From Rubellimicrobium roseum (lineage in GTDB: Bacteria > Pseudomonadota > Alphaproteobacteria > Rhodobacterales > Rhodobacteraceae), in NCBI RefSeq assembly GCF_006152145.1, contig NZ_VDFV01000022.1, forward strand, positions 1 through 51,686: a DNA stretch of 51,686 nt, given 5' to 3'. Positions 7,758 through 16,978 of the stretch are shown here, piece by piece. Both the position numbers and the translations under genes were made by a program. The notes under the pieces are model-generated. The model was not told where the DNA came from and searched no databases. It saw nothing but the letters and a program-made list of their open reading frames with translations. Numbering within the stretch: the stretch's first letter is position 1; every line of letters begins with the position of its first letter.

Positions 7758-8440
7758 CCGACCCCGAAGTGCTGACCGCGCTGGAAGCCCTTAGCGACCC
7801 CGAGCGCGCCATCCGGATGGCCGAGTACCACAAGGTCCCGCGCCGATATCTGGGTGTGCCGGTACCCGAGATCGAGTCGCTCGTCGACGACTGGCGCGCG
7901 GGTGCATCCCTGGAGCACCGGCTTGCACTTGCCTCGTCGCTTTGGGAAACGAACGTCCACGAGGCCCGCATCGCCGCAGCCAAGCTTCTGACCCAGGCTC
8001 GCATCCGTCCGGAAGACGAGGCCGTCTGGCGCTTGATCGCGTCCTGGGTACCCAGTTTCGACGGTTGGGCCATTGCTGACCATGCCTCCAAGGCCGGCGA
8101 GCGACGCCTTGTCGCCGACCCCCGCCGTCTCGACGAAGTCGAGACCTGGGTCGGCACCGACCACATGTGGACCCGTCGCGCCGCGTTGGTCATGACCCTG
8201 CCCTGGACCAAGGATCGGTTTCCGAAGCCGTCCGACCTAGCGGTGCGCGAGCGAGTCCTGGGTTGGTGCGAAGCGTTGGCCTCCGACCGGGACTGGTTCA
8301 TCCAGAAGGCGATCGCCTGGTGGCTGCGCGACTTGTCCAAGAAGGACCCCGACCGGGTCCGCACATGGCTTCAAGCCCATGGGGCGGGCCTCGCTCCCTT
8401 CGCCCAAAGGGAGGCCGCGCGCCACCTTGATTTGGCATAG
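7754..8440 (+). CDS. AlkD-like DNA alkylation repair protein (HEAT-repeat)
   Basis: A 228-residue all-helical protein resembling the AlkD/AlkC family of DNA glycosylases, which use HEAT-like repeats to bind DNA and remove alkylated purines. Family-like features are the helix-rich ALEALSDPERAIRMAEYHKV start, the LGVPVPEIESLVDDW segment, tryptophan-rich helices (SSLWETNVHEAR, WTRRAALVM) and the late DWFIQKAIAWWLRDLSKKDP stretch with its WxxRxxxK-type helix. It starts with GTG at 7754, overlapping the upstream stop by 4 bases. Why a DNA repair gene follows glmS is unclear; translational coupling is visible. Confidence 0.82.
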   Translation: MTDPEVLTALEALSDPERAIRMAEYHKVPRRYLGVPVPEIESLVDDWRAGASLEHRLALASSLWETNVHEARIAAAKLLTQARIRPEDEAVWRLIASWVPSFDGWAIADHASKAGERRLVADPRRLDEVETWVGTDHMWTRRAALVMTLPWTKDRFPKPSDLAVRERVLGWCEALASDRDWFIQKAIAWWLRDLSKKDPDRVRTWLQAHGAGLAPFAQREAARHLDLA

Positions 8441-8672
8441 AACCGCTGACGACCCGGCCCGGATCGGTCTTCTTAGCCGTCGCAATATGCTTCTGAATTG
8501 AGCCCTTCGACCGAGCAGCAGATGACCGTCTGTATTGGATGGGAAGCAGCCATGCTTTTCAAGGCATCATGCCAAGGTGCCTGCTCACTGGCAGAAGCAA
8601 CATGGGGGACGGCGCTCACGCCTCGGCGTAATGCAGGCGATCGGCGGACCGGCAATCGACATGGCCCAGACC

Positions 8673-9548
8673 CTACTTGAGCTTGGTCTTGATCGCTGGG
8701 AAGTCCCGCCAATGGACGCCGCTGCCACGGCGGATCACCACGTCCTCGGGCGCAATCTGAAAGGGCGAAAGCGTTGGTGTCGTGCCCAAACGATCAAAGA
8801 GCGCCGGGAAGTCGGTCGTGAGCAGCCCATCGAACAGATCCTCGAACCGCTCGATCACGAAGTAGGAGGCTTGGAAGTCATCAATGTAATAACCTGTCCT
8901 CAGCACCCGCTCCAATTGGAAGCCCAGCCAGTTGGCCGAGGAGTCCTCGGCGACATAGCGGGCCTCGCCGAACGAGGAACAGATCCCCGCACCGTAGATC
9001 TGAATGCCCTCCGGCTTGCGGATCAGGCCGAACTCGATAGTGTACCAGTTCAATCGGGCCAGGAACTTGACGCCCTTCCGTTCGATCGCCTCCAAGCCGA
9101 TCCGACCGTATTCGGTCATGTAATCGGCATACGCGGCGTTTGTGAGCAGAGGGACATGGCCGAAGACGTCGTGGAAGATGTCGGGCTCCTCCAGATAGTC
9201 GAGTTGTTCGCGCGTGCGGATGAAGGTGCCGGCTGGAAAACGCCGCGCCGCCAACATCTCAAAGAAGGGCCGAGAGGGGATGAGGCCTGGCACCGCCACC
9301 ACTTCCCAACCGGTAGCCTTGCGCAGGCTTCGGTTCATGCGTTCAAAATCGGGCACCCCACCGGCATCGATGCCGAGCACCCGCAGACCGTCCAGATACT
9401 CTCGGCAAACATGGCCGTCGAGGGTTCGAAGCTGCCGCTCGAACAGCGCACCCCAGACCGCATGGTCGTCGGGAGTGTATCTCGCCCAGTCCTGATCGAC
9501 GGCGCAATCCTCGGCATGGGTGGCGGTCAGTACGGCATGTTCGGCCAT
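8673..9548 (-). CDS. phhA: Phenylalanine 4-monooxygenase
   Basis: A 291-residue pterin-dependent aromatic amino acid hydroxylase converting phenylalanine to tyrosine. The non-haem iron ligands are visible: His126 and His131 in DIFHDVFGHVPLL and Glu172 in WYTIEFGL. The substrate/pterin loop GLIPSRPFFEMLAARRFP precedes them, as in other bacterial PhhA proteins (about 260-300 residues, catalytic domain only). The ATG at 9548 has GGGAG upstream. It appears monocistronic: 124 bases or less of linked DNA and no pterin dehydratase gene nearby. It lies in the lower-GC part of the window, and its codons carry more A/T third positions than the glycogen genes. Confidence 0.95.
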   Translation of the reverse strand: MAEHAVLTATHAEDCAVDQDWARYTPDDHAVWGALFERQLRTLDGHVCREYLDGLRVLGIDAGGVPDFERMNRSLRKATGWEVVAVPGLIPSRPFFEMLAARRFPAGTFIRTREQLDYLEEPDIFHDVFGHVPLLTNAAYADYMTEYGRIGLEAIERKGVKFLARLNWYTIEFGLIRKPEGIQIYGAGICSSFGEARYVAEDSSANWLGFQLERVLRTGYYIDDFQASYFVIERFEDLFDGLLTTDFPALFDRLGTTPTLSPFQIAPEDVVIRRGSGVHWRDFPAIKTKLK

Positions 9549-9628
9549 GGTCGTTCGCTCCCGTCATAAAGGGGCACCCGATCTTCACCCAATTCAACGT
9601 AGGCGGTGAAAGGCCTGTTCCGCGATAC

Positions 9629-10828
9629 TCAGACCGATGTCATGCCGCCATGCGTATTAAGGAAGTACCGCGAAAAGATGGGAGAGCAGGCCGCGCCCAA
9701 AGCGCGGGCGTTACCGCCAACCTGTCCCTCCTCCATGCGAATAGGACTCAAGCCGCGGGTGTCGAGCTTCCCGACCTCTTCCCGCGTGGCGTCCACGAGC
9801 CGCGAGCGGACATCGGGCGGGAATGCACCATCCACCAGCACCGCCTCGAAATCGATCACGGCGCAGACCGTGACTGCCGCACGGGCGAGCTGCCGCGCGG
9901 TGCCGGCGATCCATTGGTCCAAGGGTTCCGCGAACTCGGTCCAGTCCTGGGGTTGATGCCAGAGCCGGTCCGATGATCGACCGGCCCGGACCAGCGCCTC
10001 CTCGAGCAGAAACAGCGAAGCCAGATCGATGAGCTGACGGTCGGCGCCGTCCGAGCCGCGCACCGGAAGCGACCCGAAGGCACCGGCATTGCCGAAGGCG
10101 CCTTCGAAGACCGAGTGGTTCAGCACCACGCCACCGCCGATGAAGCTGCCGATGAAGAAATAGGCGAAATCACGAAACTCGCGCCCTCGCCCATGGACCT
10201 GCTCGGCGCGGCAGGCCGCGGTGCCGTCATTCTCGAGGAACACGGGCAAAGGCGAGAAGACCCCTACGGCTGCCGCGTAGTCCACTTCGCGCCAAGCGTC
10301 CAGAGAACCTCGGGGCGCCCCGATAGCCTCGTCCCAGTCCCAGATCTCGTAGGGCTTGGCGATGCCGATGCCGGCGATCCGACTCGTCTCTTCAGGCTTC
10401 ATGTTCTCGATGAAGACATCGAGGCCCCGTTGCAGGAAACCGAACACCTCCTCGGGCATGGGCCACCGATAGGTCGTATGAAGTTGACGCCGAACGCCGC
10501 CCAGCAGATCCACGAGCAGGAGGTCGGCGCTGCGCCTCCCGATCTTCAGGCCCACCGAAAAGGCCCCGTCGGGCGACAAGCTCATGGGGATGCGCGGCTT
10601 TCCCACGCGACCGCGCTGGGGAGCGCCTCGCCGGATGAGGCCTTCGCCTTCGAGCCCCCGGAGGATGACCGAGACCGTCTGCGCCGACAGGCCGGCCGTC
10701 CGTGCAAGGTCGCTGCCCGGCAGCGGGCCATGCCGCTGCAGCGTCGACAGGATCAGCCGTTCGTTGTGGTCCCTGAGCCCCTGCTGGTTCACGCCAGCGC
10801 TCAAGCTTCGGACCAAGCCCGTCTCCAT
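9629..10828 (-). CDS. frcR: ROK-family transcriptional regulator of the fructose operon
   Basis: A 399-residue repressor-type protein. An N-terminal winged helix-turn-helix (about residues 20-75, with GSDLARTAGLSAQTVSVILRGLE as recognition region) is followed by a ROK sugar-kinase-like domain (FLENDGTAACRAE and GAFGNAGAFGSLPV). The usual ROK zinc motif CxCGxxGCxE is not present. The ATG at 10828 has GGGAGGA at the proper distance; longer starts lack one. It is divergent from the fructose ABC genes across 172 bases, the same arrangement as frcR next to frcBCAK in Sinorhizobium meliloti. The target sugar is inferred from that order. Confidence 0.85.
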   Translation of the reverse strand: METGLVRSLSAGVNQQGLRDHNERLILSTLQRHGPLPGSDLARTAGLSAQTVSVILRGLEGEGLIRRGAPQRGRVGKPRIPMSLSPDGAFSVGLKIGRRSADLLLVDLLGGVRRQLHTTYRWPMPEEVFGFLQRGLDVFIENMKPEETSRIAGIGIAKPYEIWDWDEAIGAPRGSLDAWREVDYAAAVGVFSPLPVFLENDGTAACRAEQVHGRGREFRDFAYFFIGSFIGGGVVLNHSVFEGAFGNAGAFGSLPVRGSDGADRQLIDLASLFLLEEALVRAGRSSDRLWHQPQDWTEFAEPLDQWIAGTARQLARAAVTVCAVIDFEAVLVDGAFPPDVRSRLVDATREEVGKLDTRGLSPIRMEEGQVGGNARALGAACSPIFSRYFLNTHGGMTSV

Positions 10829-11000
10829 CCATCTTCCTCCCTTGTGAAAGGAGATACTCCACACGATTCATAAATCAACAAGACTTACATATTGACGAGA
10901 CGACCTGGATCGTTGTTTGGTGTGGCCGTTCCATCGTCACCACGATGGGGGAGGACCGCGGGCCACCAAGCCCGCGCTAGATGTCTGGGAGGACATATCC
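10829..11000. promoter_or_regulatory. Divergent promoter region frcR / frcB
   Basis: This 172-base region separates the regulator from the transporter genes and must hold both promoters and the FrcR operator. The segment 10860-10895 is unusually A/T-rich (ATTCATAAATCAACAAGACT, then TTACATATTGACG), and TTGACG at 10892-10897 could be a -35 box for frcB. No clear inverted repeat was found, so the operator is not assigned. GGGAGGA at 10987-10993 is the frcB ribosome site. Confidence 0.5.
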
Positions 11001-12017
11001 ATGAAGAAGCTTCTTGCCGGCTCGGCGCTGGCCCTTGTCGCCATGTCCGGTGCTGCCTTCGCGCAGGACGAGGTCTCCGCCTGCCTCATCACCAAGACGG
11101 AAACCAACCCGTTCTTCGTGAAGATGCGCGAAGGTGCCGAGGCCAAGGCCGCCGAGCTCGGGATCACGCTCAACGCCTATGCCGGCCGCGAGGACGGGGA
11201 TCATGAATCCCAGGTGCAGGCGATCGAGACCTGCATCGCCAATGGCGTTTCGGGCATCCTGATCGCCGCCTCGGACACCGCCGCCATTGTGGACTCGGTC
11301 CAGCAGGCCCGTGACGCCGGCATCCTCGTAATCGCTCTCGACACGCCGCTGAACCCGATCGACGCCGCCGACGCGACCTTCGCCACCGACAACTTCCTGG
11401 CCGGCGAGTTGATCGGTCGCTGGGCCGCCGCCACGATGGGCGACGCCGCCGCGGATGCGAAGATCGCCTTCCTCAACCTCGACGTGAGCCAGCCGACCGT
11501 GGACGTCCTGCGCAACCAGGGCTTCATGACCGGCTTCGGCATCGACACCGCCGACGTCGCCGTCATCGGGGACGAAAGCGATCCCCGGATCGTCGGGCAC
11601 GACGTGACGCAGGGCAACGAGGAAGGCGGGCGCCGCGCGATGGAAAACCTCCTCGCGACCGATCCCGAGATCAACGTGGTCCACACCATCAACGAGCCCT
11701 CGGCCGCCGGCGCCTACCAGGCGCTTCAGGCCGTGGGCCGCGAGAACGACGTGCTGATCGTTTCGGTCGACGGCGGCTGCCCCGGCGTCCAGAACGTTCA
11801 GGACGGCGTCATCGGCGCGACCTCGCAGCAGTACCCTCTCCAGATGGCGGCGCTCGGCGTCGAGGCCATCGCCCAGTACGCGGCCGACGGCACCCTGCCC
11901 CAGCCCACCGAAGGCAAGGACTTCTTCGACACCGGCGTGGCGCTCGTGACCGGCACCCCGGTCGAAGGCGTGGAGTCGATCTCGGTCGAGGAAGGCCTGG
12001 AGCTCTGCTGGGGCTGA
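11001..12017 (+). CDS. frcB: Fructose ABC transporter, periplasmic binding protein
   Basis: A 338-residue precursor. The N-terminus [21 protein letters not shown] is a clear Sec signal peptide with cleavage before QDE. The mature part is a Periplasmic binding protein type 1 (ribose-binding-like) with the opening [20 protein letters not shown], the hinge region TNPFF, and the [14 protein letters not shown] and [15 protein letters not shown] elements. It delivers the sugar to FrcC. The ATG at 11001 is 7 bases after GGGAGGA. The hairpin at 12072-12097 probably keeps its transcript more abundant than those of frcC and frcA. Fructose is assigned from gene order; ribose or another hexose cannot be excluded. 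Confidence 0.86.
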   Translation: MKKLLAGSALALVAMSGAAFAQDEVSACLITKTETNPFFVKMREGAEAKAAELGITLNAYAGREDGDHESQVQAIETCIANGVSGILIAASDTAAIVDSVQQARDAGILVIALDTPLNPIDAADATFATDNFLAGELIGRWAAATMGDAAADAKIAFLNLDVSQPTVDVLRNQGFMTGFGIDTADVAVIGDESDPRIVGHDVTQGNEEGGRRAMENLLATDPEINVVHTINEPSAAGAYQALQAVGRENDVLIVSVDGGCPGVQNVQDGVIGATSQQYPLQMAALGVEAIAQYAADGTLPQPTEGKDFFDTGVALVTGTPVEGVESISVEEGLELCWG

Positions 12018-12071
12018 CGGCCCCGCTTGAGGCTTGATCGCTCGGGCGGTCTCGCATCACACTGATCGGAA

Positions 12072-12097
12072 CTGGGGCGGGCTTCGGTCCGCCCCAG
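12072..12097 (+). terminator. Intercistronic hairpin between frcB and frcC
   Basis: CTGGGGCGG (12072-12080) pairs perfectly with CCGCCCCAG (12089-12097) across an 8-base loop GCTTCGGT. There is no T-run, so it may act as a partial terminator or as an RNA-stabilising stem that raises binding-protein output, which is common in ABC sugar operons. Confidence 0.55.
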
Positions 12098-12139
12098 GCA
12101 CATGAGGGGCAGCGGCCCCCGCCCCGGAGGAGATCCCGC

Positions 12140-13222
12140 ATGAGCGGCACCGACAACTTCGAAGCCGTGGTCAAGGAGCGCCGCACCGAAGCGGTGGCCG
12201 AGTTCCACGAGGACAAGACCCTCATCAAACGATTCCAGCATGCCCTGCACGTGTCGCCCGCGCTGGTGCCGCTCCTTGTGCTGCTGGTGTCAATCGTGCT
12301 CTTCGCGGGGCTGGTGGGCTCGCGCTTCTTCTCGGCGGCGACGCTGACGCTGATCCTCCAGCAGGTGCAACTCGTGGGCATCGTGGCCGCGGCGCAGACG
12401 CTGGTGATCCTGACCGCCGGGATCGACCTGTCGGTGGGCGCGATCGCGGTGCTCTCGTCGGTCGTGATGGGTCAGTTCGCCTTCCGCTACGGCCTTCCCG
12501 TGCCGCTGGCGATCCTGTGCGGCTTGGGGGTCGGGACGATCCTGGGCTACCTCAACGGCTGGCTCGTTGCGGTGATGAAGCTGCCGCCGTTCATCGTCAC
12601 GCTGGGGACCTGGCAGATCATCCTGGCCTCCAACTTCCTGTACTCGAAGAACGAGACGATCCGCGCGCAGGACATCGAGGCCAACGCGCCGTTGCTGCAG
12701 TTCTTTGCTAACACCTTCAAGATTGGCGCGGACGAGTCGGGCCGCGGCGGCGCGACCTTCACCTTCGGCGTGATCTTCATGCTGCTGCTGATCGCGGTTT
12801 TGGCCTATGCCCTGCGCTCGACCGCCTGGGGCCGGCACGTCTATGCCGTGGGCGACGATCCCGACGCAGCCCAGCTTTCGGGCGTGAACGTCAAGCGCAC
12901 GCTCATCTCGGTCTATGCGCTCTCGGGACTCATCTGCGCCTTCGCGGGCTGGGCTCTCATCGGCCGTATCGGCTCGGTGTCGCCCACCTCGGGGGCCGAG
13001 CTCAACATCCAGTCCATCACCGCCGTGGTGATTGGGGGCATCTCGCTCTTCGGCGGGCGCGGGTCGATCTGGGGAGCGCTCTTCGGGGCGCTGATCGTGG
13101 GCGTGTTCTCGCTCGGCCTGCGGCTTCTGGGCGTGGACCCGCAATGGACCTTCTTCTTCATCGGCGTGCTCATCATCGTGGCCGTCGCCGTGGACCAATG
13201 GATCAGAAAGGTCGCCGCCTGA
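12140..13222 (+). CDS. frcC: Fructose ABC transporter, permease
   Basis: A 360-residue inner-membrane permease of the RbsC/branched-chain permease fold. A hydrophilic N-terminal leader of about 40 residues precedes roughly ten hydrophobic segments starting at LVPLLVLLVSIVLFAGL. The family signature around ILTAGIDLSVGAIAVLSSVV and the later GGISLFGGRGSIWGALFGAL loop that contacts the ATPase are both clear. The ribosome site GGAGGAGA is just before the ATG at 12140. The stop overlaps the frcA start (TGATG-type junction at 13220-13224), indicating coupled translation. Confidence 0.9.
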   Translation: MSGTDNFEAVVKERRTEAVAEFHEDKTLIKRFQHALHVSPALVPLLVLLVSIVLFAGLVGSRFFSAATLTLILQQVQLVGIVAAAQTLVILTAGIDLSVGAIAVLSSVVMGQFAFRYGLPVPLAILCGLGVGTILGYLNGWLVAVMKLPPFIVTLGTWQIILASNFLYSKNETIRAQDIEANAPLLQFFANTFKIGADESGRGGATFTFGVIFMLLLIAVLAYALRSTAWGRHVYAVGDDPDAAQLSGVNVKRTLISVYALSGLICAFAGWALIGRIGSVSPTSGAELNIQSITAVVIGGISLFGGRGSIWGALFGALIVGVFSLGLRLLGVDPQWTFFFIGVLIIVAVAVDQWIRKVAA

Positions 13223-14046
13223 TGCAGACCCAGACGCAGCACCAAGTGCAGGACCCCACCATGGCCGGGCAGCAGCCGATCCTCGTCGGGCGCGGCCTCG
13301 TGAAGCGCTACGGCAAGGTCGTGGCGCTAGATCACTGCGACTTCGACCTTTACCCGGGCGAGATCCTGGCGGTGATCGGCGACAACGGCGCGGGCAAGTC
13401 CACCCTGATCAAGGCGATCTCGGGCGCGGTCATTCCCGACGAAGGCGACATCTTCCTTGAAGGGCAAAGGATCGCCTTCCGCAATCCGACCGAGGCCCGG
13501 GACGCGGGCATCGAGACCGTGTACCAGACGCTTGCCATGTCGCCGGCGCTGTCCATCGCCGACAATATGTTCATGGGGCGCGAGCTGCGAAAGCCCGGCT
13601 TCATGGGCCAGTGGCTGCGCCAGCTGGACCGGCCGCGCATGGAGAAGTTCGCCCGGGAGAAGCTGAGCGAACTCGGGCTCATGACGATTCAGAACATCAA
13701 CCAAGCCGTGGAGACGCTCTCGGGCGGGCAACGGCAAGGCGTGGCGGTGGCACGGGCGGCAGCCTTTGGCTCCAAGGTCATCATTCTGGACGAGCCCACG
13801 GCGGCGCTGGGGGTGAAGGAGTCGCGCCGGGTGCTGGAGCTGATCCTCGACGTGAAGTCGCGGGGCATCCCGATCATCCTGATCTCGCACAACATGCCCC
13901 ACGTCTTCGAGGTCGCCGACCGCATCCATGTCCACCGGCTGGGCAAGCGGCTTTGCGTGATCCGGCCGCAGAACCACACGATGTCGGATGCGGTGGCCTA
14001 CATGACCGGGGCCCGCGTCCCCGACACCGAGTTCGAGTCCGCCTGA
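13222..14046 (+). CDS. frcA: Fructose ABC transporter, ATP-binding protein
   Basis: A 274-residue single-cassette sugar ABC ATPase. Walker A is GDNGAGKST, the signature is LSGGQRQGVAVARA, Walker B is VIILDEPTAALG and the switch His lies in LISHNMPHV. Most ribose-type importers use a double-cassette ATPase of about 500 residues; the single cassette is typical of FrcA and of the inositol ATPase later in this window. About 20 Gln-rich residues precede the core (MQTQTQHQVQDPTMAG), and an inner ATG at the second Met is also possible. It overlaps frcC by 1 base and precedes frcK by 1 base. Confidence 0.9.
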   Translation: MQTQTQHQVQDPTMAGQQPILVGRGLVKRYGKVVALDHCDFDLYPGEILAVIGDNGAGKSTLIKAISGAVIPDEGDIFLEGQRIAFRNPTEARDAGIETVYQTLAMSPALSIADNMFMGRELRKPGFMGQWLRQLDRPRMEKFAREKLSELGLMTIQNINQAVETLSGGQRQGVAVARAAAFGSKVIILDEPTAALGVKESRRVLELILDVKSRGIPIILISHNMPHVFEVADRIHVHRLGKRLCVIRPQNHTMSDAVAYMTGARVPDTEFESA

Positions 14047-14047
14047 C

Positions 14048-14683
14048 GTGCTCGACATCTCGGCGCAGGTGACGGCGCTCGCCGAGCGGGCGACCGAGCT
14101 GACCGAGACGCGCCCCCGCGTCCTCGTGGCTCTCGCGGGGGCGCCGGCGGCGGGCAAGTCGACGCTGGCCGCCGCCGTCCATCGCCGCCTGCGGGACCAG
14201 CGCGTTCCGGCCGAGGTGGTCCCGCTGGACGGTTTCCTTCTGGATACGGCGGTGCTCGACGCGCGGGGGCTGCGGCAGCGAAAGGGGGCGCCCGAGACCT
14301 TCGACTCCCAGGGCTTCCTGCACCTCGTGCGCCGCCTCAAGACGGGGGGCGAGGTCGTCGCCCCGATCTTCGACCGCGCCCGCGACATCGCCATCGCTGG
14401 GGCGCAGGTCGTTCCGGCCGACTGCCGGGTGGTCATCTGCGAGGGCGGCTACCTCCTTTTCGACGAGGCGCCCTGGCGCGAGCTCCTTCCGCTCTGGGAT
14501 CTGACCGCGCGGGTGGACGTACCCCTTCGGGAGCTGCGGGCGCGGCTGATCCAGCGCTGGCTGAGCCACGGCCTGTCGCGCGCGGCCGCGACGCGGCGTG
14601 CCGAGAGCAACGACGTGCCCAACGCCGAACGCATTATCGGGCGGGAGTTGCCGGCGCAGTTCCTGCTCGCCATGCGCCACTAG
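14048..14683 (+). CDS. frcK: P-loop kinase of the fructose operon (uridine/pantothenate kinase-like)
   Basis: A 211-residue P-loop kinase of the phosphoribulokinase/uridine kinase group. The Walker A motif GAPAAGKST is near residue 33, PLDGFLLDTAVLDARGL follows as in nucleoside-kinase-like enzymes, and ICEGGYLLFDE is the Walker B-type strand. It starts with GTG one base after frcA. Position and family match FrcK, the last gene of frcBCAK in Sinorhizobium meliloti. It presumably phosphorylates the incoming sugar or a related metabolite, but the substrate cannot be read from the sequence. Confidence 0.83.
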   Translation: MLDISAQVTALAERATELTETRPRVLVALAGAPAAGKSTLAAAVHRRLRDQRVPAEVVPLDGFLLDTAVLDARGLRQRKGAPETFDSQGFLHLVRRLKTGGEVVAPIFDRARDIAIAGAQVVPADCRVVICEGGYLLFDEAPWRELLPLWDLTARVDVPLRELRARLIQRWLSHGLSRAAATRRAESNDVPNAERIIGRELPAQFLLAMRH

Positions 14684-14767
14684 AAGGACGATGCCCCGCC
14701 GCTGCGCCTGGAAGGGAGAGATCACGATCCCTTGCAGGCCTTCCGAGCGGTCCTATGATCCACCCAT

Positions 14768-16957
14768 ATGACGACGACCGCGCCCCACCCGCTCGACGCC
14801 GCGACCATCTCGCGCCTCCTGGCCGGACGGCATGATGATCCGTTCTCGGTGCTGGGTCCCCATTCGCATGAGGGGTCCACCTGGGTCACGGCCCTGGACC
14901 CCGGAGCCGAGGACCTGGCGGCGGTCGTCGACGGGACCGAGCACCCCCTGCCCCGGATCGAGGGGGCTCTCTTTGGCGGTCGGGTTCCGGATGGACGGCC
15001 CTACCGGCTGCGCGGGCGCGGCTTCGGGACGCAATGGGAGTACGAGGACGCCTTCCGCTTCGGCCCGGTCCTCGGGTCGCTCGACGAGTACCTTCTGGGC
15101 GAAGGCACGCATAGCCGGCTCTGGGAGGCGCTCGGGGCCCATGTGAGGACACATGAGGGGGTGCCCGGCACCCATTTCGCGGTCTGGGCCCCCAACGCCC
15201 GGCGCGTCTCGGTGGTGGGCGACTTCAATGCCTGGGACGGACGGCGCCATCCGATGCGCCGGCGCGGCGCAACTGGCGTGTGGGAGATCTTCGTTCCCCA
15301 TGTGGGCGAGCGGCACTGCTACAAGTACGAAATCGTCGGACCCCATGGCGAGATGCTTCCGCTCAAGGCCGATCCCGTGGGGTTCGGCTCGCAGCACCCG
15401 CCCGAGACGGCGAGCGTGGTCCGCGACATCCACGGCTATGGCTGGAGCGATGCCGAATGGATGGGTGCGCGGGCCGCCCGGCACCGCCGCGACGCGCCGA
15501 TCTCGATCTATGAGGTGCACCTGGGCTCGTGGAAGCGGGTCTGGGCCGAAGGTGGGCGCCCGCTGTCCTACCGCGAAGCGGCCCGGGAGCTCGTGACCTA
15601 TGCCAAGGACATGGGCTTCACGCATCTCGAGTTCCTGCCGCTGTCGGAGTATCCCTTCGACGGGTCCTGGGGCTACCAGCCCATCGGGCTCTACGCCCCT
15701 TCGATCCGCTTCGGGCCGCCGCACGAGTTCCGCGACCTCGTGCAGGCCGCGCACGAGGCGGGACTTGGGGTGCTGCTCGACTGGGTGCCGGCGCATTTCC
15801 CGTCGGATGCCCATGGGCTGGCACGCTTCGACGGCACCGCGCTCTACGAGCACGCGGACCCGCGCGAAGGGTTCCATCAAGACTGGAACACGCTGATCTA
15901 CAACTACGGTCGGCGCGAGGTCACGAATTTCCTCGTGGCCAATGCGCTCTACTGGCTCGACGAGTACCACGTCGACGGGCTGCGCGTGGATGCGGTGGCC
16001 TCGATGCTCTATCGCGACTACTCGCGAAAGGCCGGCGAATGGGTGCCCAACATCCATGGCGGGCGCGAGAACCTGGAGGCGATCGACCTGCTGCGCCGCA
16101 TGAACGTCGCCGCCTACGGCCAGAGTCCGGGCATCATGACCGTGGCCGAGGAGTCGACCGCCTTTCCGGGCGTCTCGGCGCCGGTCCATGCCGGGGGTCT
16201 GGGCTTCGGCTTCAAGTGGAACATGGGGTGGATGAACGACACCCTGTCCTACATGCACAAGGAACCTCTCTACCGGAAGTATCATCACCACCAGATGACC
16301 TTCGGCCTGCACTATGCCTTCAGCGAAAATTTCATCCTGCCGATCAGCCACGACGAGGTGGTGCACGGGAAGGGCTCGATGATCGGCAAGATGCCCGGGA
16401 ACTGGGAAGAGAAGTGCGGCAACCTCCGGGCCTATTACGGCTTCATGTGGGGCCACCCGGGCAAGAAGCTCCTGTTCATGGGATGCGAGTTCGGGCAGCG
16501 CGGCGAATGGAACCATCAGGCCGAGCTGGACTGGGCGGCGGTCCAGCACGGGCCCGAGCACAGGGGGCTCCAGCGGCTCGTGCGCGATCTCAACCTGCTT
16601 TACCGGGAGACGCCGGCTCTCCATGCCCGCGACGGCGATCCCGAGGGATTCCAGTGGATCGAAGGCGGCGACGCCGAGCATTCGATCTTCGCCTGGACCC
16701 GGCGGGGGTTCGGGCCGGACGAGCTTTGCGTGGTCGTCTGCAACTTCACGCCGGTCGAGCGCCGGGGCCACCGCATCGGCCTGCCGGCACCGGGCCGCTG
16801 GGTCGAGGCGCTCAACACCGATGCGGCCGCCTATCACGGCGGCAACCGGCTCAACCGGAGCGTCCTGGCCGAAGAGCGGGGCTGGATGGGCCAGCCGTTC
16901 TCGGCCGAGATGACGCTGCCGCCGCTCTCGACGCTGATCTTCAAGCTCGACCGCTGA
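14768..16957 (+). CDS. glgB: 1,4-alpha-glucan branching enzyme
   Basis: A 729-residue GH13 enzyme, the usual length for GlgB, creating alpha-1,6 branches in glycogen. An N-terminal CBM48-type domain ([21 protein letters not shown]) precedes the (beta/alpha)8 barrel. Barrel motifs include the nucleophile Asp in [17 protein letters not shown], the acid Glu in [12 protein letters not shown] and the transition-state Asp in [13 protein letters not shown]. It is the first gene of a plus-strand glycogen cluster 84 bases after frcK. No strong Shine-Dalgarno precedes the ATG at 14768, and no obvious terminator separates it from frcK, so read-through from the fructose operon is possible. Confidence 0.96.
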   Translation: MTTTAPHPLDAATISRLLAGRHDDPFSVLGPHSHEGSTWVTALDPGAEDLAAVVDGTEHPLPRIEGALFGGRVPDGRPYRLRGRGFGTQWEYEDAFRFGPVLGSLDEYLLGEGTHSRLWEALGAHVRTHEGVPGTHFAVWAPNARRVSVVGDFNAWDGRRHPMRRRGATGVWEIFVPHVGERHCYKYEIVGPHGEMLPLKADPVGFGSQHPPETASVVRDIHGYGWSDAEWMGARAARHRRDAPISIYEVHLGSWKRVWAEGGRPLSYREAARELVTYAKDMGFTHLEFLPLSEYPFDGSWGYQPIGLYAPSIRFGPPHEFRDLVQAAHEAGLGVLLDWVPAHFPSDAHGLARFDGTALYEHADPREGFHQDWNTLIYNYGRREVTNFLVANALYWLDEYHVDGLRVDAVASMLYRDYSRKAGEWVPNIHGGRENLEAIDLLRRMNVAAYGQSPGIMTVAEESTAFPGVSAPVHAGGLGFGFKWNMGWMNDTLSYMHKEPLYRKYHHHQMTFGLHYAFSENFILPISHDEVVHGKGSMIGKMPGNWEEKCGNLRAYYGFMWGHPGKKLLFMGCEFGQRGEWNHQAELDWAAVQHGPEHRGLQRLVRDLNLLYRETPALHARDGDPEGFQWIEGGDAEHSIFAWTRRGFGPDELCVVVCNFTPVERRGHRIGLPAPGRWVEALNTDAAAYHGGNRLNRSVLAEERGWMGQPFSAEMTLPPLSTLIFKLDR

Positions 16958-16978
16958 CGGGTGGGGAGGCCCGACGCC

